NCBI GenBank assembly: GCA_900546295.1
Contig: URCK01000018.1
Location: 1-24,805 of the forward strand
Source: an uncultured Eubacteriales bacterium
GTDB taxonomy: Bacteria; Bacillota; Clostridia; Oscillospirales; Oscillospiraceae
Direction: 5' to 3'
DNA: 24,805 nt
Shown: in pieces, positions 12,932 to 20,908 of the stretch
Layout: each line of letters opens with the position of its first letter
Position numbering within the stretch: the first letter of the stretch is position 1
Notes under the pieces: generated by a model
What the model saw: the letters and a program-made list of their open reading frames with translations, nothing else
The model's database searches: none
What the model was told of the DNA's origin: nothing
Program-made: the position numbers and the translations under genes

Positions 12932-13753
12932 ATGTCCTTTACCGAACACAATGTCGGCGGTCTTATTTTTGACACCTCCGACGCCATCTCCGCCGTACCC
13001 GGCGTGGTGCACGCCTTTACCACGCGCCACGGCGGCGTAAGCCCCGCCCCCTTCGACTCTCTCAACTTCGCCGACCACCACGGCGACACAAACGAGAATC
13101 TGCTCGAAAACTACCGCCGCCTCGGCGCGGCCGTCGGCTTCGACGCATCCCGCGCCGTCGCCTGCCGCCAGATCCACTCCGACCACGTCTGCGTGGCGCG
13201 CGAGGAGGACGCGGGCAAGCTCCTCTGGGATGAGCGGCTCGACGACGGCGACGCGCTCATCACGAACGTGCCCAACCTCCCCCTCTTCGCCTACGGGACG
13301 GATTGCTGCGTCATCACGCTCTACGATCCCAGCACGCGCTGCATCGGCGCGGTGCACGCGGGCTGGCGCGGCACGGCGAGCGGCATCGCGCTCAAAACGG
13401 CCGTGACGATGATGAGCTATTACGGCGCAGACCCCTACACGCTGCGCGCCGCCATCGGCCCGAGCATCGGCAAGTGCTGCTTCGAGGTCGGCGAGGACGT
13501 GGCGCACACCTTTAAGGCCCTGCTCGACCCCGCCGTTGACGAGCGCATCGAGCAGCGCGGGGAAAAATACCTCATCGACCTCAAGGGCATCAACCGCCTG
13601 TGGCTGCTGCGCGCAGGCATCGATCCTGCGCGCGTGGACGTGCACCCCGACTGCACGAAGTGCCACCCCGAGCGTTACTGGTCGCACCGCGCGATGGGCG
13701 ATAAGCGCGGCGGCATGGCCGGCGTCATCTGCCTGACCGGGGAAGCGCGATGA
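12932..13753 (+). CDS. pgeF: Peptidoglycan editing factor PgeF (multicopper polyphenol-oxidase / DUF152 family)
   Basis: A 273-residue protein of the YfiH/YlmD family, of normal length. Metal or active-site residues of the family are present: RQIHSDHV (His82), GTDCC (Cys125) and VHAGWRG (His142). The C-terminal part includes IGPSIGKCCFEV and the HPDCTKCHPERYWSHR segment. In Escherichia coli this family hydrolyses wrongly made UDP-MurNAc-L-Ser so that L-Ala is used in peptidoglycan; older annotations call it laccase. The start ATG is preceded by AAAGGAGG. Its stop overlaps the next start (ATGA), so it is co-translated with a binding lipoprotein. Confidence 0.92.
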   Translation: MSFTEHNVGGLIFDTSDAISAVPGVVHAFTTRHGGVSPAPFDSLNFADHHGDTNENLLENYRRLGAAVGFDASRAVACRQIHSDHVCVAREEDAGKLLWDERLDDGDALITNVPNLPLFAYGTDCCVITLYDPSTRCIGAVHAGWRGTASGIALKTAVTMMSYYGADPYTLRAAIGPSIGKCCFEVGEDVAHTFKALLDPAVDERIEQRGEKYLIDLKGINRLWLLRAGIDPARVDVHPDCTKCHPERYWSHRAMGDKRGGMAGVICLTGEAR

Positions 13754-15291
13754 TGCGCCGCATTTCGCTTCTTTTCTGCGCGCTCGCGCTGCTTTTGTCG
13801 CTTTCGGGCTGCTGGAGCTCGGACGAGGCGGAGGAGGAAAAGGATTTCTGGGAGACGCCGTCCCCCGGCGAAACGCAGGAGGGCGCCGACAATTCGCTCA
13901 CGCCCATCACGGTCTTTGCCCTGCCCTATCTTCAGAATGTAACGCTTGACCCCATCACCTGCCCGGACGGGATGCAGCAAACGGTGGGCGCGCTGCTCTA
14001 CGAGGGACTTTTTGCGCTGGACGAGTCGTTCACGCCGCAAAATGTTCTGTGCAGCCGCTATGAGCACAACGACGACTGCACGTCCTTCACCTTCTATCTG
14101 CGCGAGGATGCGCGCTTTTCCGACGGCAGCAGCCTGACGGCAAGCGACGTGCTCGCAACGCTCCGCCGCGCGCAGGAGAGCGCACGCTACGGCGCGCGCT
14201 TCGCCTCCGTCGCCTCGATGCGCGCATCAAACGGCGCGCTCGTTGTAACGCTCACGCGCGGAAACAGCGCCTTCCCCGCGCTGCTGGACATTCCCATCGT
14301 GCGCGCGGGCTCCGAAAAGAACAGCGTGCCGCTCGGCACGGGGCCGTATCTCTTTGTGACGGACGGCAGCGGCGCGTGCCTCAAGCGCAGCGGCGAATGG
14401 TGGCAGAAAGCGAGCTTGCCGCTCGAGCGCATCGAGCTGCGCGAGGTCAAGGACGACGACACGGCGTCCTACCTCTTCTCCTCGCGCGAGGTGCATCTGC
14501 GCGCCGCCGACCTGACCGGCGGCGCGGGCGACCTTCGCAGTGCAAACACCGCCGTCACCGACTATGCGACGGCGAATATGATCTACCTCGGCTTCAACAC
14601 GCAGCGCACGCTGCCCGGCAGCGCCGATCTGCGCGCTGCCCTCGCTGCCGCCATCGACCGTGACACTGTAGCCGCGGGTTATCTTGCAGGCCACGCCGAG
14701 AGCGCGCGCTTCCCCCTCTCACCGCGCGCCGCACTCTATCCTGAGAAGCTTTCCACAACGCTTGCAGCCCCTGCGCTCTCCGCAGCGCTTGAAGCGTCGG
14801 GCGTATCAGAGGATCATCCCCGCTCGCTCACCATTCTCGTCAGCGAGAGCGATTCGTTCAAGGTCTCCATCGCGGAGTATCTGAGCCGCGCGCTGACGGG
14901 CGGCGGCCTGAGCTTCACCGTGCGTGCGCTGCCATGGAGCGACTATCTCGCCGCGCTGGAGGGCGGAAACTTCGACCTCTATCTCGCTGAAGTCCGCCTA
15001 ACGGCGGACTGGGACATTTCCTCCCTCGTCCGAACCGGCGGTGCGCTCAATTATGGGCACTACGCCGACGAACAGTGCGATGCGCTGCTTGATGCATTCC
15101 TCGCAAATGAGACGGCGCAGACCGCAAGTGCACTCTGCCGCCATCTCGGGCAGAATGCCCCCATCGCGCCCATCGTCTTCAAGACCGCATCCGTGCTGAC
15201 GCCGGACGGTCTTGTCGACGGCCTGACCCCTACCGTATCCTCCCCGTTCTACGGCCTTGAAAACTGGACGGTGACCTTCGACAAGGGATAG
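13750..15291 (+). CDS. Extracellular solute-binding lipoprotein, family 5 (peptide/oligopeptide type)
   Basis: A 513-residue lipoprotein with signal segment 1-20 and lipobox LSGC (Cys21), so it is probably attached to the outer face of the membrane. After an acidic linker (residues 23-50) the fold follows OppA/DppA-type binding proteins: the N-terminal pattern DPITCPDGMQQTVGALLYEGLF, then LREDARFSDGSSLTASDV (95-112), which is the family's signature region, then a central domain with NMIYLGFNTQR. Family members deliver peptides, opines or nickel to an ABC importer. No permease or ATPase gene is next to it, so it is an orphan or shares a transporter elsewhere. It overlaps pgeF by 4 bp, suggesting coupled expression; a link to cell-wall peptide recycling is possible but is inference only. 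Confidence 0.9.
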   Translation: MMRRISLLFCALALLLSLSGCWSSDEAEEEKDFWETPSPGETQEGADNSLTPITVFALPYLQNVTLDPITCPDGMQQTVGALLYEGLFALDESFTPQNVLCSRYEHNDDCTSFTFYLREDARFSDGSSLTASDVLATLRRAQESARYGARFASVASMRASNGALVVTLTRGNSAFPALLDIPIVRAGSEKNSVPLGTGPYLFVTDGSGACLKRSGEWWQKASLPLERIELREVKDDDTASYLFSSREVHLRAADLTGGAGDLRSANTAVTDYATANMIYLGFNTQRTLPGSADLRAALAAAIDRDTVAAGYLAGHAESARFPLSPRAALYPEKLSTTLAAPALSAALEASGVSEDHPRSLTILVSESDSFKVSIAEYLSRALTGGGLSFTVRALPWSDYLAALEGGNFDLYLAEVRLTADWDISSLVRTGGALNYGHYADEQCDALLDAFLANETAQTASALCRHLGQNAPIAPIVFKTASVLTPDGLVDGLTPTVSSPFYGLENWTVTFDKG

Positions 15292-15324
15292 GGGCGCAAG
15301 ATCTTTGCGAAAGGAAGATAGATC

Positions 15325-15660
15325 ATGGATGCAAACGAATACCAGAAGCGCGCAATGACGACGCTGAACCCCGCGCTTGAGAAAAAGGACGTGCTCATCA
15401 ACAGCGTCATGGGGCTTTGCGGAGAGTCGGGCGAGGCGATCGACATCGTGAAGAAATGGCTGGCGCAGGGGCATACGCTCGACAAAGAGCACCTTGCCAA
15501 GGAGCTTGGCGACATTGCATGGTATCTTGCCGAGGCCGCCACCGCGCTGGACCTTTCGCTCAGCGACATTTTGCAGGCTAACCTCGATAAGCTTGAAAAG
15601 CGCTACCCTGACGGCTTTGAAACGTGCCGCTCCCTCTCCCGCGCGGCGGAGGATCTCTGA
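15325..15660 (+). CDS. MazG-like nucleotide pyrophosphohydrolase
   Basis: A 111-residue all-alpha NTP pyrophosphohydrolase of the MazG/dUTPase-like superfamily. The metal-binding pattern ExxE-x22-ExxD is present (Glu34, Glu37, Glu60, Asp63, in GLCGESGEAID and KELGDIAWYL). Family members hydrolyse NTP or dNTP to the monophosphate and pyrophosphate and clean the nucleotide pool. The substrate is unknown. It starts 33 bp after the binding lipoprotein with a good AAAGGA, probably as the last gene of the pgeF transcript, and ends at a perfect terminator. Confidence 0.9.
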   Translation: MDANEYQKRAMTTLNPALEKKDVLINSVMGLCGESGEAIDIVKKWLAQGHTLDKEHLAKELGDIAWYLAEAATALDLSLSDILQANLDKLEKRYPDGFETCRSLSRAAEDL

Positions 15661-15671
15661 ATCCTGATGTA

Positions 15672-15704
15672 AAAACCGACCGATGATAACCATCGGTCGG
15701 TTTT
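15672..15704. terminator. Bidirectional intrinsic terminator
   Basis: A 14-bp stem AAAACCGACCGATG/CATCGGTCGGTTTT with a 5-nt loop lies between the convergent mazG-like gene and lexA. Confidence 0.92.
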
Positions 15705-15741
15705 GCTTTTTATAAATGCTTCGCTGCGGCGCGTTTTTTCT

Positions 15742-16383
15742 TTAATACTGGCGCACCACGGCGACGACGCGGCCGAGTATCGTGCTCTCACGCCCGTCGA
15801 TGGGCTGATAGTCCGGGTTTGCGGGCAGGAGCCAGACTTCGCTCCCCTTGCGCTTGAGCGTTTTGACCGTGGCCTCGTCGCCGATCAGGGCGACGACAAT
15901 CTGCCCGTTCTGCGCGATGGACTGGCGGTGGACGACAACAAGATCGTCCGGCAGGATGCCGACACCGAGCATCGACTCGCCGCGCACGCGCAGGGCAAAA
16001 TACTCGTCATCGTGTCCACCGGTGTCAAACGTCAGGTAATCCTCAATGCACTCCTGCGCCAGGATCGGGCTACCGGCGGCGACATTGCCGACGATGGGCA
16101 CGCGGCGGCGCGAGGAAAGCTCGCCGCTCTCATCGACCTGCTGCACGGGGGCGGCAGGCGCTTCCTGCGGCTGCTTTTTGAGCGTGATGGCGCGGCCCTT
16201 GCCCGCGCTCTTTTCGATGAGCCCCATCTCCTGCAAATGCTTGATGTGGAAATGGACGGTGGAGGGCGACTTGAGCCCCAGTGCCTCGCCGATCTCGCGC
16301 ACGGAGGGCGCATAGCCGTGCAAGGCGATGCTCTCTTCAATGTAATCGTACACGCGCTGCTGCATTCTGGATAATTTCTCCAT
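15742..16383 (-). CDS. lexA: LexA repressor
   Basis: A 213-residue SOS repressor of usual length. Residues 1-66 are the winged helix-turn-helix (YAPSVREIGEALGLKSPSTV). The autocleavage site is Ala103-Gly104 in NVAAGSP. The catalytic dyad is Ser137 (RGESM) and Lys174 (ATVK). RecA filaments stimulate self-cleavage after DNA damage, releasing SOS genes. The start is the ATG of MEKLSRMQQR; the 34-codon upstream extension runs through the operator and is not used. Its own promoter holds a near-consensus SOS box, so it is autoregulated as in Bacillus and relatives. It is divergent from the gntR-ABC operon. Confidence 0.96.
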   Translation of the reverse strand: MEKLSRMQQRVYDYIEESIALHGYAPSVREIGEALGLKSPSTVHFHIKHLQEMGLIEKSAGKGRAITLKKQPQEAPAAPVQQVDESGELSSRRRVPIVGNVAAGSPILAQECIEDYLTFDTGGHDDEYFALRVRGESMLGVGILPDDLVVVHRQSIAQNGQIVVALIGDEATVKTLKRKGSEVWLLPANPDYQPIDGRESTILGRVVAVVRQY

Positions 16384-16398
16384 CGTCGTGCGCCCCTT

Positions 16399-16445
16399 CC
16401 AACATTTGTTCGAATCTATGATACCACATTTTCCGTGAAATGCAA
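16399..16445 (-). promoter_or_regulatory. lexA promoter with SOS box
   Basis: On the minus strand TTGCAT (16440-16445), a 16-bp spacer and TATCAT (16418-16423) with an upstream TGG (extended -10). The LexA box CGAACAAATGTTGG (16399-16412) overlaps the expected start point and differs from CGAAC-N4-GTTCG at one base. Confidence 0.85.
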
Positions 16446-16521
16446 CATCTGTTTCACATTTTTGTGCTGGTTTCACGTTTTTCACCTTGCAAAAATTTTT
16501 GAGATTTTTTTCGAAAACCCA

Positions 16522-16572
16522 TTGACAATCGCCGTCAGATGTATTATTGCACTAATCACTTAATACAGTGAT
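16522..16572 (+). promoter_or_regulatory. Promoter and palindromic operator of the gntR-ABC operon
   Basis: TTGACA (16522-16527) lies 17 bp from TATTGC (16545-16550); TATTAT (16542-16547) is closer to consensus but has a spacer of only 14. ATCACT-N6-AGTGAT (16555-16572) is a perfect palindrome just downstream, a good candidate for the site of the GntR protein encoded next. Confidence 0.65.
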
Positions 16573-16588
16573 GCAAAGGAGGGTCACG

Positions 16589-16957
16589 ATGGAATGGAAC
16601 TTTCGCAATGACCAACCGATCTACTCCCAGCTGACGCAGCGTCTCACGGAGGCCATCGTCTCGGGCATCTACGCTCCGGGCGAAAAGCTTCCCTCGGTGC
16701 GCGAGCTGGCGCTGGAGGCCGGCGTCAACCCCAACACCGTGCAGCGCGCTCTCACGGAGCTTGAGCGCGAGGGGCTGGTCTTTTCCCAGCGCACGGCGGG
16801 ACGGTTCGTCACGGAAAATGAAAACATGATCGTAAACGCAAAACTCCGCATTGCCGACGAGCGTGTGAGCGAGTTTCTTCGCTCGATGAAAACGCTCGGC
16901 TGCGGCAGGCAGGAGATCATCTCCCTCATTGAGGGAGCAAAGGAGGATGAAGAATGA
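16589..16957 (+). CDS. GntR-family regulator, YtrA subfamily
   Basis: A 122-residue regulator. Residues 8-75 form the GntR winged helix (PIYSQLTQRLTEAIVSGIY, then GEKLPSVRELALEAGVNPNTVQRALTELE), followed by a short helical tail of about 45 residues typical of YtrA, which lacks a large ligand domain. Such proteins usually repress their own operon, which encodes an ABC transporter. The start ATG at 16589 (MEWNF) follows AAGGAGGG; the ATGs at 16568 and 16571 lie in the palindrome and are unlikely. The stop overlaps the ATPase start (ATGA), a layout typical of YtrA-ABC operons. The inducer is unknown; cell-wall antibiotics induce the Bacillus system. Confidence 0.92.
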   Translation: MEWNFRNDQPIYSQLTQRLTEAIVSGIYAPGEKLPSVRELALEAGVNPNTVQRALTELEREGLVFSQRTAGRFVTENENMIVNAKLRIADERVSEFLRSMKTLGCGRQEIISLIEGAKEDEE

Positions 16958-17649
16958 GTATTTTAGAATGTAAGGCGCTCACCAAAAGCTACGGCGCCAG
17001 AGAAGCGCTCAGGAGCGTCGATCTCACGATCGAGCCGGGGCACATCGTGGGCCTCCTCGGCCCCAACGGCAGCGGCAAAACGACGCTCATCAAGCTCGCC
17101 AACGGCCTTTTGACGCCGACAAGCGGCGATATCCTGATCGACGGCAAAAAGCCGTCGCGCGCGACGAAGGCCATCGTCTCGTACCTGCCTGACCGCGACA
17201 CGCTGCCCGGCTGGATGAGCATCGCGCAGGCGCTCGACTACTACGGTGACTTTTATTCGGACTTCCGCCGCGGCGTGGCCGAAGCGATGCTGATGAACCT
17301 CGGCCTTGACCGCACACAGAAGATCAAGACGCTCTCCAAGGGCATGCGCGAGAAGACGCAGCTCATCCTCACGATGAGCCGCGAGGCAAAGCTTTATCTT
17401 CTTGACGAGCCGATCGGCGGTGTGGACCCCGCGACGCGCGACTATATCCTGCGCACGATCATCGGCAATTACAGCGAGGACGCAGCGGTCATCATCTCCA
17501 CGCACCTGATCGCCGATGTAGAGCAGGTGCTCGACGAGGTCGTGTTCCTGCGTGAGGGGCAGGTCATGCTCCACGAGAGCGTGGAGACCATTCGAGATGA
17601 AAAGGGCAAGAGCGTGGATGAGCTCTTCCGGGAGGTGTTCAGATGCTGA
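16954..17649 (+). CDS. ABC transporter ATP-binding protein (YtrB-like)
   Basis: A 231-residue ATPase. Walker A is GPNGSGKTT (36-44), the signature motif is LSKGMREKTQL (unusual LSKGM instead of LSGGQ), Walker B is LYLLDEP with the D-loop GGVD, and the switch His is in ISTHL. The modified signature is common in the YtrB/EcsA-type exporters found with YtrA regulators. It starts inside the gntR stop and its own stop overlaps the permease start by 7 bp, so the three genes form one tightly coupled operon. Substrate and direction are not known; export or membrane-stress protection is likely by analogy. Confidence 0.92.
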   Translation: MSILECKALTKSYGAREALRSVDLTIEPGHIVGLLGPNGSGKTTLIKLANGLLTPTSGDILIDGKKPSRATKAIVSYLPDRDTLPGWMSIAQALDYYGDFYSDFRRGVAEAMLMNLGLDRTQKIKTLSKGMREKTQLILTMSREAKLYLLDEPIGGVDPATRDYILRTIIGNYSEDAAVIISTHLIADVEQVLDEVVFLREGQVMLHESVETIRDEKGKSVDELFREVFRC

Positions 17650-18461
17650 GTAAACTCATTAAGCACGAATTCCGTGCAACCAGCCGCATCATGTGGCCGG
17701 TCTTTCTTGGAATGCTGGCGCTGACGGCGCTGATGCGCATTTCTCTGCCGCTGCTGAACGGCGGCATTACCCCCTGGTTTCTTCAGCTGCTCTGTGTGTT
17801 GCTGGTCATCGGCTTCATGGTGGGTCTTGGTGCGCTGGGGCTTGCGCCGCTGGTGCTCTCCGCCGTCCGCTGGCGCGACCATGTGCTCAAGGACGAGGGC
17901 TATCTCACGCTGACGCTGCCGGTGAGCCTCCATCAGCTGCTCATCTCCAAGCTCATCGTTTCCGCCGTGTGGTACGCTGCGGCGTTCCTCGTAGGCGTTC
18001 TCTCTCTGCTGATTGCCGCCTCCGACTGGGCTTCCCTTCGCTATGTGCCGGAAAACTTCGTCGATTTCTTCACGGCATTTTCTCAGATGGACGCCTCGCT
18101 GCGCGGCCACGCGCTGCTCATTTTGCTCGAGCTGCTCGGCAACTTCGTCATGACGATCTCCGCCGCGTCGCTCGTGGTGTACGCCGCCTTTTCCATCGGC
18201 TACAGCTTCAATAAGCACAAGTCGCTCTGGACAACTGTTCTTGTGCTTGTGTTCTTCGAGGTCGCACAGTTCACCGCCATCGCCATGATCGGCGCGTTTT
18301 TCAACGCCGACCCCACGCGCTGGATGAATCTGGACGTTTACAGCGCGCCCGCGAGCGTCGAGCTGCTGCTCCTCTGGGGCATGTTCGGCGAACTGCTCTT
18401 CGCCGCAGCGGGCTACACCGTAACGTGGTACTTCACGACGAAAAAACTGAATCTCGAGTAA
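17643..18461 (+). CDS. ABC transporter permease of the YtrA-type operon
   Basis: A 272-residue membrane protein with about six hydrophobic segments (roughly 18-37, 48-72, 101-125, 157-185, 195-222, 236-262), a fit to ABC-2-type permeases. It begins MLSKLIKHEFRATSRIM, with the N-terminal KHEFR motif common in these permeases. A DHVLKDEGYLTLTLPVS loop between TM2 and TM3 is a recurrent feature of this family. It pairs with the ATPase directly upstream. A terminator at 18473-18516 closes the operon. Confidence 0.88.
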   Translation: MLSKLIKHEFRATSRIMWPVFLGMLALTALMRISLPLLNGGITPWFLQLLCVLLVIGFMVGLGALGLAPLVLSAVRWRDHVLKDEGYLTLTLPVSLHQLLISKLIVSAVWYAAAFLVGVLSLLIAASDWASLRYVPENFVDFFTAFSQMDASLRGHALLILLELLGNFVMTISAASLVVYAAFSIGYSFNKHKSLWTTVLVLVFFEVAQFTAIAMIGAFFNADPTRWMNLDVYSAPASVELLLLWGMFGELLFAAAGYTVTWYFTTKKLNLE

Positions 18462-18472
18462 CGCATTTCCTG

Positions 18473-18516
18473 AAAAAGCAGCCGCGAAGAGCCTCCGCTT
18501 TTCCGGCTGCTTTTTT
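18473..18516 (+). terminator. Intrinsic terminator of the gntR-ABC operon
   Basis: The stem GCAGCCG/CGGCTGC is extended by A/T pairs (AAAAAGCAGCCG...CGGCTGCTTTTTT) with a 19-nt loop and ends in a T-run. Confidence 0.85.
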
Positions 18517-18604
18517 GCGCCCTTTTTTTCGGCGGAATTTTCCGAAAACAAAAGATTATGTCAACCTTCAACATCTATTTCATTCGTTTGAAAGGAGTCA
18601 TCTC

Positions 18605-19369
18605 ATGCAAATCCTGACTGTTTCCGGTCTTCAAAAGACCTACACCACGCGCTTTGGCGGCAGCAAGGTCCAGGCGCTCAAAAATGTCAGCTTCACCGTT
18701 GAAAGCGGCGAATATGTCGCCATCATGGGCGAGAGCGGCAGCGGCAAAACGACGCTCTTGAACATCCTCGCCGCGCTTGACAAGCCGAGCGGCGGCACGG
18801 TGCTGCTCGGCGGCAAGAACCTCTCGGAAATTCCCGAGGAGACCGCCGCGGCCTTCCGCCGCGACAATCTGGGCTTTGTGTTTCAGGACTTCAGCCTGCT
18901 CGACACATTCTCGCTCGAGGACAACATCTGCCTGCCGCTCGTGCTCGCGGGCAAGTCGCGCACGGAGATGCGCGACCGGCTCGCGCCGCTCGCCCGCGAC
19001 CTCGGCATCGAGACGCTGCTCAAAAAGTACCCCTACGAGGTCTCCGGCGGGCAGAAGCAGCGCGCCGCCGTCGCCCGCGCACTCATCACCCGCCCGCAGA
19101 TCCTGCTGGCCGACGAACCGACTGGCGCGCTCGACTCCCGCTCGACGGACGAGCTTTTGAAGCTCTTTGCCGAGATCAACCATGCGGGGCAGACGGTCGT
19201 GATGGTCACCCACTCCGTGCGCGCGGCGAGCTGCGCCTCGCGCGTGCTGTTCCTGCGCGACGGCGAGGTCTCGCTCGAACTCACGCGCGGCAAGGACACG
19301 GATTCTCAGTTCTACCAGCGCATCGCCGACGCGCAAACACAGCAGCAGACGGGAGGCGAGTGCGCATGA
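18605..19369 (+). CDS. BceA-like ABC transporter ATP-binding protein
   Basis: A 254-residue ATPase of the MacB/BceA type. Walker A is GESGSGKTT (42-50), the Q-loop is in GFVFQDFSLLD, the signature is VSGGQKQR, Walker B is ILLADEPTGALDSR, and the switch His is in VTHSV. BceA proteins work with BceB permeases in resistance to bacitracin and other cell-wall peptide antibiotics. The start ATG (MQILTVSGL) follows AAAGGAG at about 8 nt. The upstream 60-codon extension runs back through the terminator and is not used. The stop overlaps the permease start by 4 bp. No BceRS two-component genes are adjacent. Confidence 0.93.
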   Translation: MQILTVSGLQKTYTTRFGGSKVQALKNVSFTVESGEYVAIMGESGSGKTTLLNILAALDKPSGGTVLLGGKNLSEIPEETAAAFRRDNLGFVFQDFSLLDTFSLEDNICLPLVLAGKSRTEMRDRLAPLARDLGIETLLKKYPYEVSGGQKQRAAVARALITRPQILLADEPTGALDSRSTDELLKLFAEINHAGQTVVMVTHSVRAASCASRVLFLRDGEVSLELTRGKDTDSQFYQRIADAQTQQQTGGECA

Positions 19370-20796
19370 AGCCCACCTTTTACCCCCGTCTTGCGTGGAT
19401 GGGCATTAAGAAAAACGCAAGGCTTTATGTGCCCTACCTTCTCTCCTGCGCGTTCATGGCAGCGATGCAGTATGTCATCGCGTACCTCGCCGCCACGCCC
19501 GCGCTTTATACGGTCAACGGTAAGGTGAACGGCTCCGGTACCTCTGCGGTCGCAATGACGATGAACCTCGGCTCGTTCGTCGTATCGGTATTCATCGCGC
19601 TGTTTCTTTTCTACACAAATAGCTTTCTCCTGCGCCGCCGCAAGAAGGAATTTGGCCTCTACAGCGTGCTCGGCATGGATCGCGGCGCGCTCGGCACGAT
19701 CCTCTTCTGGGAAACGCTCATGGCCGCGGCGTTCACGCTCGTCGCGGGGCTTGGCTTCGGCGTGCTGCTCTCCTATGTTTCGCAGGCGGTGCTGCTGCGT
19801 CTGCTCGGTCTCCCCATCGTCTCGTTCTCAATAAGCTTGAGCGCGCTCAGGCAGTGCGCCGTCACGTTTGCCCTCATCTTCGCGCTGCTCTATGCACGCG
19901 GTGTGCTGTCGCTCAGGCACGCGCAGGGCGCGGCGCTGCTGAAAAGTGAAAACGTCGGCGAGAGGCCGCCGAAATCGCAGTGGCTGCTCGTCATCCCCGG
20001 CCTTGCCCTGCTCCTTGGCGCGTACTATATCGCCGCGACGATCAAGGACCCCGTGGCGGCGATCCTGCTCTTTTTCGTCGCGGTCATCATGGTCATTCTA
20101 TCGACGTATCTTCTCTTCATCTCCGGCAGCGTGACGCTCTGCCGCACGCTCCAGAAAAACGAAGCGTTCTACTACAAAAAGCGCAACTTTGTTTCCCTCT
20201 CGTCGCTTACCTACCGCATGAAGCGCAACGGCGCAGGCCTTGCTTCCATCTGCATCCTCTCCACAATGGTGCTCGTGATGCTTGCCTCGACAGCGAGCCT
20301 CTATTTTGGCGCGGAGGATGCGATCAGCACCCTCGCCTCTCAGAATCCCTACTGGCAGGCTGACGAAATGGCAGAAATTCGTGCCGAATTCTTCTCGCTC
20401 TACGGCAGTCTCTTCTTCCTCGGCATCCTGCTGAGCGTCGTCTTCCTCTTCGCAACGCTTCTGATGCTCTACTACAAGCAGGTCGTCGAAGGCTACGAGG
20501 ACGCCTCGCGCTTTGCCATCATGCAGCGCGTTGGCATGACAAAGCGCGACATCCGCGAGAGCGTGAACGCGCAGATGCTGCTCATCTTCCTGCTGCCGCT
20601 CGCAGCGGCGGCGCTGCACCTTGCCTTTGCCCAGCCGATGGTCTGGCAGATCCTACAGCTTTTTGGCATCCAGAACCTGAAGCTCTTTCTCGGCGTAACG
20701 GGCACGGCGCTGCTCATCTTCGCGCTGCTTTACTGCGCGATGTATCGCCTGACCTCGAATGCCTACTACCGTATCGTCAGCACACAAAACGCCTGA
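19366..20796 (+). CDS. BceB-like ABC transporter permease lacking the large extracellular domain
   Basis: A 476-residue FtsX-type permease. Family-typical segments are seen: the N-terminal RLAWMGIKKNARLYVPYLL, FLLRRRKKEFGLYSVLGM after TM2, KKRNFVSLSSLTYRMKRNG before TM7, and EGYEDASRFAIMQRVGMTKR after TM8. About ten membrane segments are predicted. BceB permeases normally reach about 620-670 residues, with some 200 extracellular residues between TM7 and TM8 that help sense the antibiotic. Here TM7 (about 291-312) and TM8 (about 347-370) are only about 34 residues apart. The reading frame is open and the flanking family motifs are intact, so this is a clean loss or never-present domain and not a frameshift. 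ATG 19366 is preferred over GTG 19360 because of its spacing to GGGAGG. Confidence 0.88.
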   Translation: MKPTFYPRLAWMGIKKNARLYVPYLLSCAFMAAMQYVIAYLAATPALYTVNGKVNGSGTSAVAMTMNLGSFVVSVFIALFLFYTNSFLLRRRKKEFGLYSVLGMDRGALGTILFWETLMAAAFTLVAGLGFGVLLSYVSQAVLLRLLGLPIVSFSISLSALRQCAVTFALIFALLYARGVLSLRHAQGAALLKSENVGERPPKSQWLLVIPGLALLLGAYYIAATIKDPVAAILLFFVAVIMVILSTYLLFISGSVTLCRTLQKNEAFYYKKRNFVSLSSLTYRMKRNGAGLASICILSTMVLVMLASTASLYFGAEDAISTLASQNPYWQADEMAEIRAEFFSLYGSLFFLGILLSVVFLFATLLMLYYKQVVEGYEDASRFAIMQRVGMTKRDIRESVNAQMLLIFLLPLAAAALHLAFAQPMVWQILQLFGIQNLKLFLGVTGTALLIFALLYCAMYRLTSNAYYRIVSTQNA

Positions 20797-20828
20797 CCGA
20801 AACGGAATTTCCATGAAGCGGCAGCGGC

Positions 20829-20862
20829 AAAAAATCCCGTCTCACCTGAGACGGGATTTTTT
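20829..20862. terminator. Bidirectional intrinsic terminator
   Basis: A perfect inverted repeat AAAAAATCCCGTCTCA/TGAGACGGGATTTTTT lies between the convergent permease and SLH-C26 genes. Confidence 0.95.
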
Positions 20863-20908
20863 AGGCTTAACTAACGCTGCGCCGTAAAAGCTATGCTATT
20901 TTACTCTT

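Noticed and set aside
10459..13089. 876-codon leftward open frame across secA and the pgeF start
   Set aside because: It is antisense to the unmistakable SecA protein and has no domain logic; GC-rich third positions keep antisense frames open throughout this window.
17469..18551. 360-codon leftward frame across the ABC permease, and the frame at 2359-3261
   Set aside because: They are antisense to genes with signal peptides or membrane segments; their charged, repetitive composition is typical of shadow translation.
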